Both the position numbers and the translations under genes were made by a program. 19,244 nt of DNA, taken from positions 1-19,244 of the forward strand of contig JALTFF010000098.1 in the NCBI GenBank assembly GCA_027007465.1, read 5' to 3'. The stretch's first letter is position 1. Each line of letters starts with the position of its first letter. This DNA comes from a bacterium (GTDB taxonomy: Bacteria; Patescibacteriota; Patescibacteriia; Patescibacteriales; JALTFF01). Shown here piece by piece: positions 1 through 7,772 of the stretch. The notes under the pieces were generated by a model. That model did not search any database and was not told the origin of the DNA. It was given only the letters and a program-made list of their open reading frames with translations.

Positions 1-1013
1 GCTGAATTTTCTGTTAAACCAACACGGCCAATACCAAAGTTAAAGAAACAAGAAACAGCTGGATTAAGCGCGCCTTTGAATTTCATTTTTTGTCCAGACA
101 AATTTGCTCCTACTAATTTACCCATAATTACAGCTGTTGTGGCTAATTGTGATGGGATAGCTTTGCCAGTCAGCAAATCTTTAGCTTGAGCACAATCGCC
201 AGCTGCCCAAATATTTGAAACAGAAGTTTGCCCAAATTGATTAATTTCAACTCCAAATTTGCCTAAACGACAATTAAGACTTTGAGCTAACTTTGTGTTA
301 GCTCTTACTCCACAAGAGCATATAATTAAATCATACTTAATCTTTCCAACAGAAGTAATGATTTGTTTTTCTTCAATTTTATTAATTTTAATTCCTAATT
401 TTATTTTAATTTTATTTTTTTCTAAAGTGCTTTTTACTTTTTGAGCATAATCAGCATCATAAGCTCCAGGCATTAGCTGATTAGCAATTTCTAAAATAGT
501 TACTTTTGCTTTAGCTTGTTTTAACAAACTGGCAGTTTCAATACCAATTGCTCCGCCGCCAATAACAACTACTTGACTGCCATTCTTTAATGTTTTTTTA
601 ATTTTTTTAATATCATTGGCTTGACGAATAACAAAGATATTTTTTTGTTTTTCAATTCCTGGAATAGGTGGAATAAACGGCTTTGCTCCTGTTGCTAAAA
701 TCAATTTATTAAATTTAATTTTTTTACCTTTTTTAGTGATGGCAATTTTCTTTTTTGGAAAATCTAAGAAATCAATAACTTGATCAATTAAAAAATCTAT
801 TCTATTATTTTTTAGCATTTCATTATCAGAATGGATTATTTTATTTAATTTAACCTTTCCTCCAAGAGCGTATGGTTCTGAGCAACGGACAATAATACCT
901 TTTTCATCCTTTACTATCAAAATTTTTTCACTCGGCGATTTTTTTTTAATTGTTAAGCCAGCTGAAACACCAGCTATTCCCCCTCCAATAATTAAAACAT
1001 TTGTTTTGATCAT
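1..1013 (-). CDS. FAD/NAD(P)-dependent disulfide-type oxidoreductase (NADH oxidase / CoA-disulfide reductase-like), C-terminus cut by window edge
   Basis: An open frame of 337 codons runs from an ATG at 1013 to the window edge, so the C-terminal dimerisation domain is incomplete. The N-terminus has the FAD-binding dinucleotide motif (VLIIGGGIAG, residues 6-15). A second Rossmann motif (VVVIGGGAIGIE) for NAD(P)H follows near the middle, then the FAD-contacting stretch IWAAGDCAQ. Residues 43-52 read RCSEPYALGG, so Cys44 sits in a C-x-x-P-Y arrangement. This matches the redox-active single cysteine of the CoA-disulfide reductase / NADH oxidase / NADH peroxidase family (seen there as C-G-x-P-Y). 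A cytosolic NADH-driven reduction of oxygen, peroxide or a small disulfide is inferred. The exact substrate cannot be told. It has its own promoter and faces away from the KH gene. Confidence 0.85.
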   Translation of the reverse strand, partial: MIKTNVLIIGGGIAGVSAGLTIKKKSPSEKILIVKDEKGIIVRCSEPYALGGKVKLNKIIHSDNEMLKNNRIDFLIDQVIDFLDFPKKKIAITKKGKKIKFNKLILATGAKPFIPPIPGIEKQKNIFVIRQANDIKKIKKTLKNGSQVVVIGGGAIGIETASLLKQAKAKVTILEIANQLMPGAYDADYAQKVKSTLEKNKIKIKLGIKINKIEEKQIITSVGKIKYDLIICSCGVRANTKLAQSLNCRLGKFGVEINQFGQTSVSNIWAAGDCAQAKDLLTGKAIPSQLATTAVIMGKLVGANLSGQKMKFKGALNPAVSCFFNFGIGRVGLTENS

Positions 1014-1041
1014 AATTTTAAAATTAATAATAATTAGTATA

Positions 1042-1069
1042 ATTATAGCATATAATTTTAATGGTTCAA
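1042..1069 (-). promoter_or_regulatory. Extended -10 promoter of the oxidoreductase gene
   Basis: Read on the minus strand, a TATAAT -10 box (1042-1047) is preceded by TGC (1048-1050). TTGAAC lies 16 bp upstream (1064-1069) as a -35 box. The predicted start of transcription, near 1035, would leave a leader of about 22 bases with no obvious Shine-Dalgarno sequence. Confidence 0.65.
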
Positions 1070-1122
1070 CTGTTTTTAGATTTTGTATTAGCAAATTATA
1101 AGATTATCTAATACATGCATTC

Positions 1123-1150
1123 TTGACATTTTTTTAAAATTTGCTATACT
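1123..1150 (+). promoter_or_regulatory. Strong sigma-70-type promoter of the KH-protein gene
   Basis: A perfect TTGACA -35 (1123-1128) and a TATACT -10 (1145-1150) are separated by 16 bp, and TGC just before the -10 makes it an extended type. It is the best consensus promoter in the window. Transcription should begin near 1157, exactly where the first leader hairpin starts. Confidence 0.8.
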
Positions 1151-1156
1151 TAAATA

Positions 1157-1275
1157 GTATTCTAAAGAATACCTCTACTATTTAAAAATAAATAAAATAG
1201 TAGAGAAAAAGGTCATTCATAACAAGTTAAATTGATTTTTAATTTTTGAAACAGAAGTTTAAAATTAAGAATCAA
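1157..1275 (+). promoter_or_regulatory. Structured 5' leader of the KH-protein mRNA: three consecutive hairpins
   Basis: Three inverted repeats follow one another in the predicted leader of about 133 bases. The first is a 6-bp stem 1157-1162/1167-1172 with a TAAA loop. The second is an 11-bp perfect stem 1173-1183/1195-1205. The third is a 15-bp stem with one G-U pair, 1232-1246/1261-1275, ending 14 bases before the ATG. There is no long U run after any of them, so they do not look like attenuators. Stabilising the mRNA 5' end, or a site for translational autocontrol by the encoded RNA-binding protein, are inferences. Confidence 0.55.
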
Positions 1276-1289
1276 AAAGTAGAGATTAT

Positions 1290-1592
1290 ATGGCAGAAAA
1301 GTATCAAGACCAAGAATTCCTTGAATACATTGTGAAGTCAATTGTATCCAAGCCAGAAGACGTTTCAACAGAAAGAAACGTTGATGAAATGGGAGTTCTT
1401 CTTACTCTTAAAACAAATCCTGCTGACATGGGTTATGTCATTGGGAAAAAGGGTCAAACTGCTCAAGCATTGAGGACTCTTTTAAAGATCGTAGGCGCTA
1501 AAAATAATGCCAGAATTAACCTGAAGATTGAAGAGCCACAAGGATCAGATAAAGAGAAAATCAATTCTGAAGCTGATGACCTTAAAATATAA
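1290..1592 (+). CDS. khpA: KhpA-like KH-domain RNA-binding protein
   Basis: This 100-residue protein carries one type II KH domain. Its GxxG RNA-binding loop is visible as VIGKKGQTAQALRTLL (about residues 50-65), and the C-terminal tail is acidic. Family members (KhpA/YlqC) are cytosolic RNA chaperones that often pair with KhpB/Jag and influence cell division and small-RNA or mRNA stability. The gene usually sits between rpsP and trmD; here trmD is the next gene but rpsP is absent, and promoter and terminator isolate it as a monocistron. Codon choice is unlike the neighbours (more GAC, TTC, ATC, AAG and CTT), as expected for a highly expressed gene. The ATG at 1290 has only a weak AGAG upstream. 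Family assignment is firm; the cellular target is unknown. Confidence 0.9.
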   Translation: MAEKYQDQEFLEYIVKSIVSKPEDVSTERNVDEMGVLLTLKTNPADMGYVIGKKGQTAQALRTLLKIVGAKNNARINLKIEEPQGSDKEKINSEADDLKI

Positions 1593-1625
1593 AGTTTTTA
1601 ACTTTATAAAAATTAATTAAAATAC

Positions 1626-1682
1626 AAGAAAGCAGAATTCTAATTAGTGTTCTGGATTTCTTAAACTCCTATTAATCAGGAG
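1626..1682 (+). other. 3' UTR hairpins of the KH-protein transcript
   Basis: Between the stop codon and the terminator are two further inverted repeats. The first is a broken stem, AAGAAA (1626-1631) plus CAGAA (1633-1637), pairing with TTCTG (1650-1654) plus TTTCTT (1657-1662). The second is CTCCT (1666-1670) pairing with AGGAG (1678-1682). With the terminator hairpin they make a continuous structured 3' end. The role is unknown. Confidence 0.4.
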
Positions 1683-1685
1683 CTC

Positions 1686-1714
1686 AAAAAGCCACAATTT
1701 TATTGTGGCTTTTT
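1686..1714 (+). terminator. Rho-independent terminator after the KH-protein gene
   Basis: A perfect 12-bp stem (AAAAAGCCACAA at 1686-1697, TTGTGGCTTTTT at 1703-1714) encloses a 5-base loop, with the U tract forming the end of the stem. It separates the KH gene from trmD. Confidence 0.85.
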
Positions 1715-1794
1715 GTAAATAACTTCTTGGACTATAAAATTTTAAAACTTTAAACAAACAAAATTTACATTTTATAATTCAAGGATATAAATAA

Positions 1795-2484
1795 ATGATT
1801 TTTAATATTATTACAATTTTTCCAGAAATATTTGATTCATATTTTTCACAATCTATTATTAGACGCGCTCAAGAAAAAGGAATAATAAAAATCAATATTT
1901 ATAATCTAAGAAAATGGACAAAAGATAAACACAAAACAGTAGATGACAAACCTTATGGAGGCGGGCCTGGCATGATAATGTTGGTAAAGCCAATTTATCA
2001 AGCTATAGAATATATTAAATCAAAATCTAAGTCAGTGAGTAAATCAAATAAATTAAAAACCAAAACAAAAACCATTCTTTTATCAGCTAAAGGCAAACAA
2101 TGGAATCAAAAAATGGCGCAAGAATATAGTAGGTTAGACAATATTATACTTATTTGTGGAAGATATGAAGGAGTTGATGCTCGTGTTGAAAATTTTGTTG
2201 ATGAAAAAATTTCAGTTGGAAATTATATTTTAACTGGAGGAGAAATTCCTGCAATGATATTAGTTGATAGTATTACAAGATTGGTGCCAAATGTGATTAA
2301 GCCGCGATCTCTTTTAGAAGAAAGTTTTTCTTTTAAGGAAAATGAATTATTACAAGAATATCCTCAATATAGCAAGCCCAAAGTTTTTAGCGCAAAAGGA
2401 AAAAAATATTCTGTGCCAAAAGTATTATTATCAGGTAATCATAAGGAAATTAAGCAATGGAGAGAAAAAAATAAGAAAAAGTAA
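1795..2484 (+). CDS. trmD: tRNA (guanine37-N1)-methyltransferase TrmD
   Basis: TrmD transfers a methyl group from S-adenosylmethionine to G37 next to the anticodon, preventing frameshifting. The trefoil-knot SPOUT core is clear: YGGGPGMIM (54-62), CGRYEGVDARV (from about 121), SVGNYILTGGE and, near the C-terminus, SGNHKEIKQWR. The protein is 229 residues, against about 240-255 in well-known homologues, and the C-terminal helical tail is cut short. A lysine/serine-rich insert lies near residues 76-94. The arginine before VPNV corresponds to the conserved catalytic-region arginine. However, the aspartate of the usual D-S-F motif (D169 of the E. coli and Haemophilus enzymes) is replaced by glutamate, E176 in EESF. 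A TATAAT at 1773-1778 may be its promoter, and AAGGA at 1781-1785 is a possible ribosome-binding site. Confidence 0.93.
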   Translation: MIFNIITIFPEIFDSYFSQSIIRRAQEKGIIKINIYNLRKWTKDKHKTVDDKPYGGGPGMIMLVKPIYQAIEYIKSKSKSVSKSNKLKTKTKTILLSAKGKQWNQKMAQEYSRLDNIILICGRYEGVDARVENFVDEKISVGNYILTGGEIPAMILVDSITRLVPNVIKPRSLLEESFSFKENELLQEYPQYSKPKVFSAKGKKYSVPKVLLSGNHKEIKQWREKNKKK

Positions 2485-2487
2485 AAT

Positions 2488-3561
2488 ATGCAGAAAATTA
2501 AAATATTTATAGGAGCATTTTTAATACTAATAATTCTATCAACACCTCTTAATTCATGCAGAACAGCTAATATCCATTTAATTTATAATAAGAGCCAAGC
2601 ATTAGATAACTATTATAAATATTTTTATAATCGTTATAGCCGACATTTTGATAAGTTTGGTTGGCTTTATGCAGCTCCATCTTATGGCGAAAAAGAATGG
2701 CAAAAACCAAAAACCAATAGAATGAGGATGACAATTGTTTCTTATTATAAATATCGCGCTAAAGATATGGATATTATTTCAAGAATTAAGATTAGGCAAA
2801 CTGTTTTAAAAGTAATTCACAATAGAGAAAAATATAATTCTTTTAATCAAGGAATTGCTTATTTTTTAGTAATTGATGCTTTTAAAAATTTTCCTAATTT
2901 ATTTACTTACCAAGAAAAGAGGAAAGCTTTAGCAGTTATAGCAGAAAATTTGAACAATGCTTCAGAAGTTAAAGAAAGTGATAATCGCGCGGCTTTGAGC
3001 GCTGTTTATTGGTATTGGATAAGTAGATATTTATTAAAAAATAATTGGCTTTGTCCTTTTGATTTTCAGATTATAAAAAAAAGGTTAGATAAAAAAATTA
3101 ATACTTCTATAAAAGAAACGATTAGTCCAGATTTTTATTATTATGAAAATAAGAAATTTTCATTACATTATATGGCTGTTGAAGCTTATATGCTAGCTCT
3201 TTATGGAGATATGACAAAGCAGGTAAAATATGTAATTTATGCAAGAGAATTGACTAAAAATTTAAGGAAGTTTTGTGATAAAAGTGGAAAAGCAGATAAT
3301 AGCTCAAGTTATCGACCAGTTGGTTTAGGCGCTCAATTTTATTTAATGATGGGTTTGCTTTCTAAAAGATTTGATTATAGTGATGCTAATATATTTTTAA
3401 CCTATGCAAAAAATAAGCATTTTTTCTCAGATCCAAGATATCCTAATCGTTTAGTTTATACAGACAAAAATGGCAAAAATTTTCATGATGATTATTCATT
3501 TGTTAATATGGCAGAAATTTCCTTAAATGTTAAAAGTTTTAAAAGTTTATTTAATCAATGA
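2488..3561 (+). CDS. Exported or lipid-anchored protein of unknown function, all-alpha repeat
   Basis: I do not recognise this 357-residue protein. Residues 1-24 form a signal peptide (MQKIK, a hydrophobic stretch, then LNSC); Cys24 could be lipidated, although asparagine at -2 is atypical for a lipobox. The rest is rich in aromatic and basic residues, looks wholly helical, and has several helices of similar length. This is the pattern of alpha/alpha-toroid folds (polysaccharide lyase, glycosidase or cyclase-like), but I see no catalytic motif that proves it. It starts 3 bases after the trmD stop and is probably translated from the same transcript. Its stop lies 1 base from the stop of the converging ROK gene. 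A role in cell-surface carbohydrate processing is a guess from the fold impression only. Confidence 0.6.
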   Translation: MQKIKIFIGAFLILIILSTPLNSCRTANIHLIYNKSQALDNYYKYFYNRYSRHFDKFGWLYAAPSYGEKEWQKPKTNRMRMTIVSYYKYRAKDMDIISRIKIRQTVLKVIHNREKYNSFNQGIAYFLVIDAFKNFPNLFTYQEKRKALAVIAENLNNASEVKESDNRAALSAVYWYWISRYLLKNNWLCPFDFQIIKKRLDKKINTSIKETISPDFYYYENKKFSLHYMAVEAYMLALYGDMTKQVKYVIYARELTKNLRKFCDKSGKADNSSSYRPVGLGAQFYLMMGLLSKRFDYSDANIFLTYAKNKHFFSDPRYPNRLVYTDKNGKNFHDDYSFVNMAEISLNVKSFKSLFNQ

Positions 3562-3562
3562 T

Positions 3563-4432
3563 TTAATCAACTAATAAAGCTGCTCCAATAGCTCCAGAAT
3601 TTTTAAGTTTTGCCTTAATAATTTTTGTTTTTTTTGCCAAAGGAGAAATAGTAAATTGAGTTTTATATTTTTCAACTTCGCTCATAAATAAATTAGACGA
3701 TTCTATAACTCCTCCACCAATGACTATAATTTGGGGATCAATTAAATTTATAATATTTGCTAATGCAATACCTAATATTTTGCCTAATTCTTTAAACAAA
3801 CTTTCAGCTAATTTATCTCCATATTTAGCTTTTTCAGATAATAATTTAGGATTATTTTTTGTTAATTTTTGAAATGATTGTTCTAATGTTATTAAATCAT
3901 TACTATCAGCAATTATGTGTCCTAATTCCATAGCTGTGCCATGTATTCCTTGATAAATTTTCTTATTTAATAACCAAGAGCCTCCAATTCCAGTTCCTAT
4001 GGTTATACCTAAGACATTATTATAATCCCTAACAGCGCCTAATTTGCTTTCTGCTAATAAAAAGCAATTAGTATCATTATCTAAAATGATTTTATTTAAA
4101 TTGAATAATTTTTTTATTTCCTCTTTTAAGCTTAAACCTTCAATAATTTTTATATTAGGGCTAAAAATAATCTTATCTTGATTAAAATTATAAATCCCAG
4201 CAATACCAACACCAATACCTTTAACTTCTAATCTTTCCTGATTTGCTTTTTCTAACAATGGTTCAATTAAAGCTTTAAACATTATTAAAAAACTTTCTTT
4301 GTCATTTTGCGGTGTTGCTAAATTATAATCAAATAATATTTTATTATCCTTAAATAATATGGCTCGCATATTAGTGCCGCCAATATCAATTCCAATAGAA
4401 CATTTATTGTTTATATTTGTTGTAGATATCAT
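3563..4432 (-). CDS. ROK-family sugar kinase (glucokinase-like)
   Basis: The 289-residue protein has the ATP-binding phosphate-1 motif DIGGTN (16-21), the catalytic-base motif DNDTN (118-122, Asp120) and the second phosphate loop IGTGIGG (145-151). It also has ELGH (169-172) and a C-terminal adenosine motif, IVIGGGV. These define a ROK-family ATP-dependent sugar kinase such as glucokinase; the sugar cannot be read from sequence. The usual ROK zinc site (a C-x-C-G-x-x-G-C-x-E segment after the ELGH histidine) is absent, replaced by a cysteine-free stretch around 175-190. There is no DNA-binding N-terminus, so it is a kinase rather than a repressor. It has its own promoter, diverging from ftsK. 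Confidence 0.88.
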   Translation of the reverse strand: MISTTNINNKCSIGIDIGGTNMRAILFKDNKILFDYNLATPQNDKESFLIMFKALIEPLLEKANQERLEVKGIGVGIAGIYNFNQDKIIFSPNIKIIEGLSLKEEIKKLFNLNKIILDNDTNCFLLAESKLGAVRDYNNVLGITIGTGIGGSWLLNKKIYQGIHGTAMELGHIIADSNDLITLEQSFQKLTKNNPKLLSEKAKYGDKLAESLFKELGKILGIALANIINLIDPQIIVIGGGVIESSNLFMSEVEKYKTQFTISPLAKKTKIIKAKLKNSGAIGAALLVD

Positions 4433-4453
4433 ATATTTTTATTTATTTGGTTG

Positions 4454-4482
4454 ATTTTAGCACATTAAACAGTATAGCGCAA
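4454..4482 (-). promoter_or_regulatory. Extended -10 promoter of the ROK kinase gene
   Basis: On the minus strand TTGCGC (4477-4482) and TAAAAT (4454-4459) are 17 bp apart, with TGC directly before the -10. Transcription would begin near 4447, giving a leader of about 15 bases without a Shine-Dalgarno sequence. Confidence 0.6.
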
Positions 4483-4500
4483 GTAAAAAAAATGTGTTAT

Positions 4501-4506
4501 TATAAT
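4501..4506 (+). promoter_or_regulatory. Possible -10 box of ftsK, giving a leaderless or nearly leaderless mRNA
   Basis: A perfect TATAAT ends 5 bases before the ftsK ATG at 4512, so transcription would start at about the start codon. No good -35 box is visible 16-18 bp upstream. The ATG also lacks a ribosome-binding site, which fits leaderless translation. Confidence 0.4.
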
Positions 4507-4511
4507 TTTGT

Positions 4512-7061
4512 ATGACTAAAAGAAATAAATCATATAAGAGAGTTAAAAATAATTTTTATAAAAAAAAATACATTGAAATTGATCCAGAAATTAAAAAGGG
4601 TATTTTAGTTATTACTTTATTAGCTATTACAGGAGTGATTTTGTTAAGTCTGTTTGATTTTGCGGGTGAATTAGGAGCTTATATTAATCATGCTTTAATT
4701 TTATTCTTTGGATGGTCGCGCTTTATTGTGCCTATATTTCTTATCATAGTTAGCTTTGCTATATATAGTAAAAATAATTATATTAGAGGGTCTAATGCTT
4801 TAGGATCTTTTTTACTTATATTATCTTTTAGCGCTTTACTACATTTATTTATTCCAGTTGAACAAGCTAAGCAAGCTATTTATTTGGGTAAAGGCGGAGG
4901 ATATATTGGCTTGTTTTTGTCTAGTATATTTTTAAAAACAATGAAATTTTGGGCTTCGCTAATTGTTATTACTTCCCTATTTCTTATATCTGTATCACTT
5001 ACTTTTAATATAACATTTTATTCTCTCTTAAAAAAAAGTAAAATAATATTAAATATTTTCCACCCATTTATTTTTATTTGGCATAAAATTACCACTAAAG
5101 AAGAAAAATATGAAGATGAAGATGAAATTATTGAACCAAGAGAAATTGAAAATGAAGATGAAGAACCATATCCTGATTTAAATTCAGATAAAGTTTCTAG
5201 CGAATTTACAACTAGAGATATAAAAGGAGAAAATGATGAAATCAATAAACCAGACAATCTAAAACAAGAACCAACAAAGCCAACTATTTCTCAAGCTAAA
5301 ATAAAACATTCTTTTTCTAATTCTAAATATAGAAATGTTAAAATTAGCTTACCTATTGATTTACTGCAAGGTAAATACACAAAACCTAGTTCAGGAGATG
5401 TAAAGACTAATCAGAAAATTATTAAAAATACATTAAAAAATTTTAATATAGATGTAGAAATGGTGGGTATAAGTGTTGGACCTACAGTTACTCAATATAC
5501 TTTAAAACCAGCTGAAGGAGTAAAACTGTCACAAATTACTACGCTTCATAATGATCTATCTTTAGCCTTGGCTGCGCATCCAATTAGGATAGAAGCGCCT
5601 ATACCAGGTAAGTCCTTAGTTGGCATTGAAATTCCTAATCAAAAAATAGCTATTGTTCGCTTAAAAGAAATAATATCGTCGCGTATTTTTAAAGAAAGAA
5701 AATCAAATATGATGATTGCCCTGGGGAAAGATGTGTCTGGCAAACCATGGATAGCTAATTTAGAAGGTATGCCGCACTTATTAGTTGCTGGATCAACTGG
5801 TTCTGGAAAGAGCGTGATGCTTAATTCTATTATTATTAGTTTGCTCTATCAAAATAGTCCAGCTAATTTAAAATTTATTTTAATTGATCCTAAGAGAGTA
5901 GAATTAACTATTTATAATAATATACCTTACTTACTATCACCAGTTATAACAGAAGTGAGTAAAACTATAAATGCTTTAAAATGGGCAATTGGAGAGATGG
6001 AGAAAAGATTTGAAATTTTATCTCAAGCTGGCAGAAGAGATATTAGCCATTATAATAGGCAAACAAAAGATAAAATGCCATATATAGTTATAATGATTGA
6101 TGAATTAGCTGATTTAATGACAGTTGCTGGCAATGAAATTGAGGGATTAATTGTAAGGCTTGCTCAAATGTCGCGAGCTGTTGGAATTCATTTAATACTT
6201 TCAACTCAAAGGCCTTCTGTTAATATTATTACTGGGCTTATTAAGGCTAATATTCCTAATAGAATAGCTTTTTCTGTAACTTCAATGGCTGATTCTAGAA
6301 CAATTATTGATTGTTCTGGAGCTGAAAAACTTTTAGGAAAAGGAGATTTGCTTTTTCTTTCAACAGACATATCAAAGCCTGTACGTCTACAAGCAGCCTA
6401 TGTGTCAGATGATGACGCTAGAAGAGTTGCTCAATACTTAAAACGATTAGGCCCACCAGAATATAACCAGAATGTTACTGAAAAGCAAACTTCTTTACCT
6501 GGCTTTGGAATGGGACAGAGTGGAGATGAGGATGATTTATTAGAGCAAGCTAAAGAACAAGTAGTCAGAGCTGGCAAAGCATCTGCTTCTTTATTGCAAA
6601 GACGTTTAAGAATTGGATATGCAAGAGCTGCAAGATTGTTAGATTTATTAGAGGAGCAAGGGATTATTGGACCTTCTAATGGAGCAAAACCAAGAGAAGT
6701 TTTATCAGAAAACATAGAAGAGACTATGTTTGAAATGCCAGATAATTTTTATAGCAAGAAAAGAGATGGCTCAAAAGATGATGTTGGTGATTTAGAAAGT
6801 GAAAATTCATTAGAGAAAGTAGTAAATGATAATGAGAATAAACAAAAATATAAAAATATTACAGAAGATAATAAATCAGATTTTGAAAATAAAATTCATA
6901 TACCAGAAGTTAATACTAAGCTCAAGTCAGAAGATCATCATAATGGCAAGAATATGATTCAAGAAAATGATTTAGATAATCAATCTAATAGTGAAGAACA
7001 AGAAAGAGATAAAAAATTTAATCAAAGAGATGAGGACGAAGAGTATTTTAACAAACTTTAA
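4512..7061 (+). CDS. ftsK: DNA translocase FtsK/SpoIIIE
   Basis: FtsK is a septum-anchored, ATP-driven hexameric DNA pump that clears chromosome ends from the division site. The 849-residue protein begins with four or five membrane helices (about residues 30-180), followed by an acidic linker (about 195-225). The motor comes next, with Walker A AGSTGSGKS (about 426-434), Walker B IVIMIDELADL, and the LSTQRPSVNIITGLIKANIP segment typical of FtsK. The winged-helix gamma domain, which reads chromosome polarity sequences, is visible as KASASLLQRRLRIGYARAARLLDLLEEQGII in the 690-725 range. A charged, low-complexity tail of about 115 residues follows gamma, which in many homologues lies at the end of the protein. 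rodZ-like and recA genes follow on the same strand, 35 bp downstream. Confidence 0.95.
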   Translation: MTKRNKSYKRVKNNFYKKKYIEIDPEIKKGILVITLLAITGVILLSLFDFAGELGAYINHALILFFGWSRFIVPIFLIIVSFAIYSKNNYIRGSNALGSFLLILSFSALLHLFIPVEQAKQAIYLGKGGGYIGLFLSSIFLKTMKFWASLIVITSLFLISVSLTFNITFYSLLKKSKIILNIFHPFIFIWHKITTKEEKYEDEDEIIEPREIENEDEEPYPDLNSDKVSSEFTTRDIKGENDEINKPDNLKQEPTKPTISQAKIKHSFSNSKYRNVKISLPIDLLQGKYTKPSSGDVKTNQKIIKNTLKNFNIDVEMVGISVGPTVTQYTLKPAEGVKLSQITTLHNDLSLALAAHPIRIEAPIPGKSLVGIEIPNQKIAIVRLKEIISSRIFKERKSNMMIALGKDVSGKPWIANLEGMPHLLVAGSTGSGKSVMLNSIIISLLYQNSPANLKFILIDPKRVELTIYNNIPYLLSPVITEVSKTINALKWAIGEMEKRFEILSQAGRRDISHYNRQTKDKMPYIVIMIDELADLMTVAGNEIEGLIVRLAQMSRAVGIHLILSTQRPSVNIITGLIKANIPNRIAFSVTSMADSRTIIDCSGAEKLLGKGDLLFLSTDISKPVRLQAAYVSDDDARRVAQYLKRLGPPEYNQNVTEKQTSLPGFGMGQSGDEDDLLEQAKEQVVRAGKASASLLQRRLRIGYARAARLLDLLEEQGIIGPSNGAKPREVLSENIEETMFEMPDNFYSKKRDGSKDDVGDLESENSLEKVVNDNENKQKYKNITEDNKSDFENKIHIPEVNTKLKSEDHHNGKNMIQENDLDNQSNSEEQERDKKFNQRDEDEEYFNKL

Positions 7062-7096
7062 ATTTAATCTTTTTAAATTTAAATATTAGAACTTTT

Positions 7097-7768
7097 ATGA
7101 ATTTTTTTATTTTTCGTAAAATTGAAAATGGCGAGAGCACTGTTGGTGATATATTGAAAAAGAAAAGAGAAGAGAAAAATTTAAATATTGATAAGATTGC
7201 CAAAGAACTAAAGATTAATCCTAAATATCTTAAAGCATTAGAAAAAAGCGAATATTACCTGCTTCCAGGCGATATATATGCGATTAATTTTTTAAAGCAA
7301 TATGCTCATTATCTTAGAATAAATTTTCCTAAAATAAAAAAAATATATTTGCGAGAAAAGAAAATTTATGATACTCTACAAGAGGAAAATTCAAAATCCA
7401 AATTTAAAGTTCCTAAAAGTCATTTTTTATTAACATATAGTTTTATTAAGAATTTTAGCTTGGTTATTATTGTAATCATTTGCCTTGGTTATTTAGGTGT
7501 TAAGTTGAATAACATAATAGAACCACCAGAACTTTTGATTATAACACCCAATAAAGATTTTATAACTAAAAAGAATAATATTGATATTAAAGGTAAAACA
7601 CAACCTGGAGTTATAATTATGATTAATAATGAAAAAGTTGTTAGTGACAAGAATAATAATTTTCAAAAAAATATTATTTTAAAGAATGGCTTAAATATTA
7701 TTAAAATACAAGCTAAAAAGAAATATGGCAGAGAGAAAATAATTATAAGAAGAATATTAAAAAAGTAA
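7097..7768 (+). CDS. RodZ-like membrane protein: N-terminal HTH, one membrane helix, outer Ig-like domain
   Basis: Residues 16-75 form a helix-turn-helix domain of the RodZ/HTH_25 type (VGDILKKKREEKNLNIDKIAKEL, then the signature YLKALEKSEYYLLPGDIYAINFLKQYA). A basic region leads to a single membrane helix (about 119-137). Residues 143-223 form a small beta domain starting PPELLIITP, with KGKTQPGVIIMINNEKV in its centre, as in Ig-like or glucodextranase-type accessory domains. RodZ links the MreB cytoskeleton to cell-wall synthesis; the cytoplasmic HTH fold is used there for protein contact. No MreB gene is in the window. It lies between ftsK and recA, 4 bases before recA, so it is probably co-transcribed. 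Function as a morphology factor is an inference from architecture. Confidence 0.75.
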   Translation: MNFFIFRKIENGESTVGDILKKKREEKNLNIDKIAKELKINPKYLKALEKSEYYLLPGDIYAINFLKQYAHYLRINFPKIKKIYLREKKIYDTLQEENSKSKFKVPKSHFLLTYSFIKNFSLVIIVIICLGYLGVKLNNIIEPPELLIITPNKDFITKKNNIDIKGKTQPGVIIMINNEKVVSDKNNNFQKNIILKNGLNIIKIQAKKKYGREKIIIRRILKK

Positions 7769-7772
7769 AAAT

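Noticed and set aside
6431..6715. Minus-strand open frame opposite the ftsK gamma region
   Set aside because: It lies fully inside a strongly conserved part of ftsK and its translation has no family pattern.
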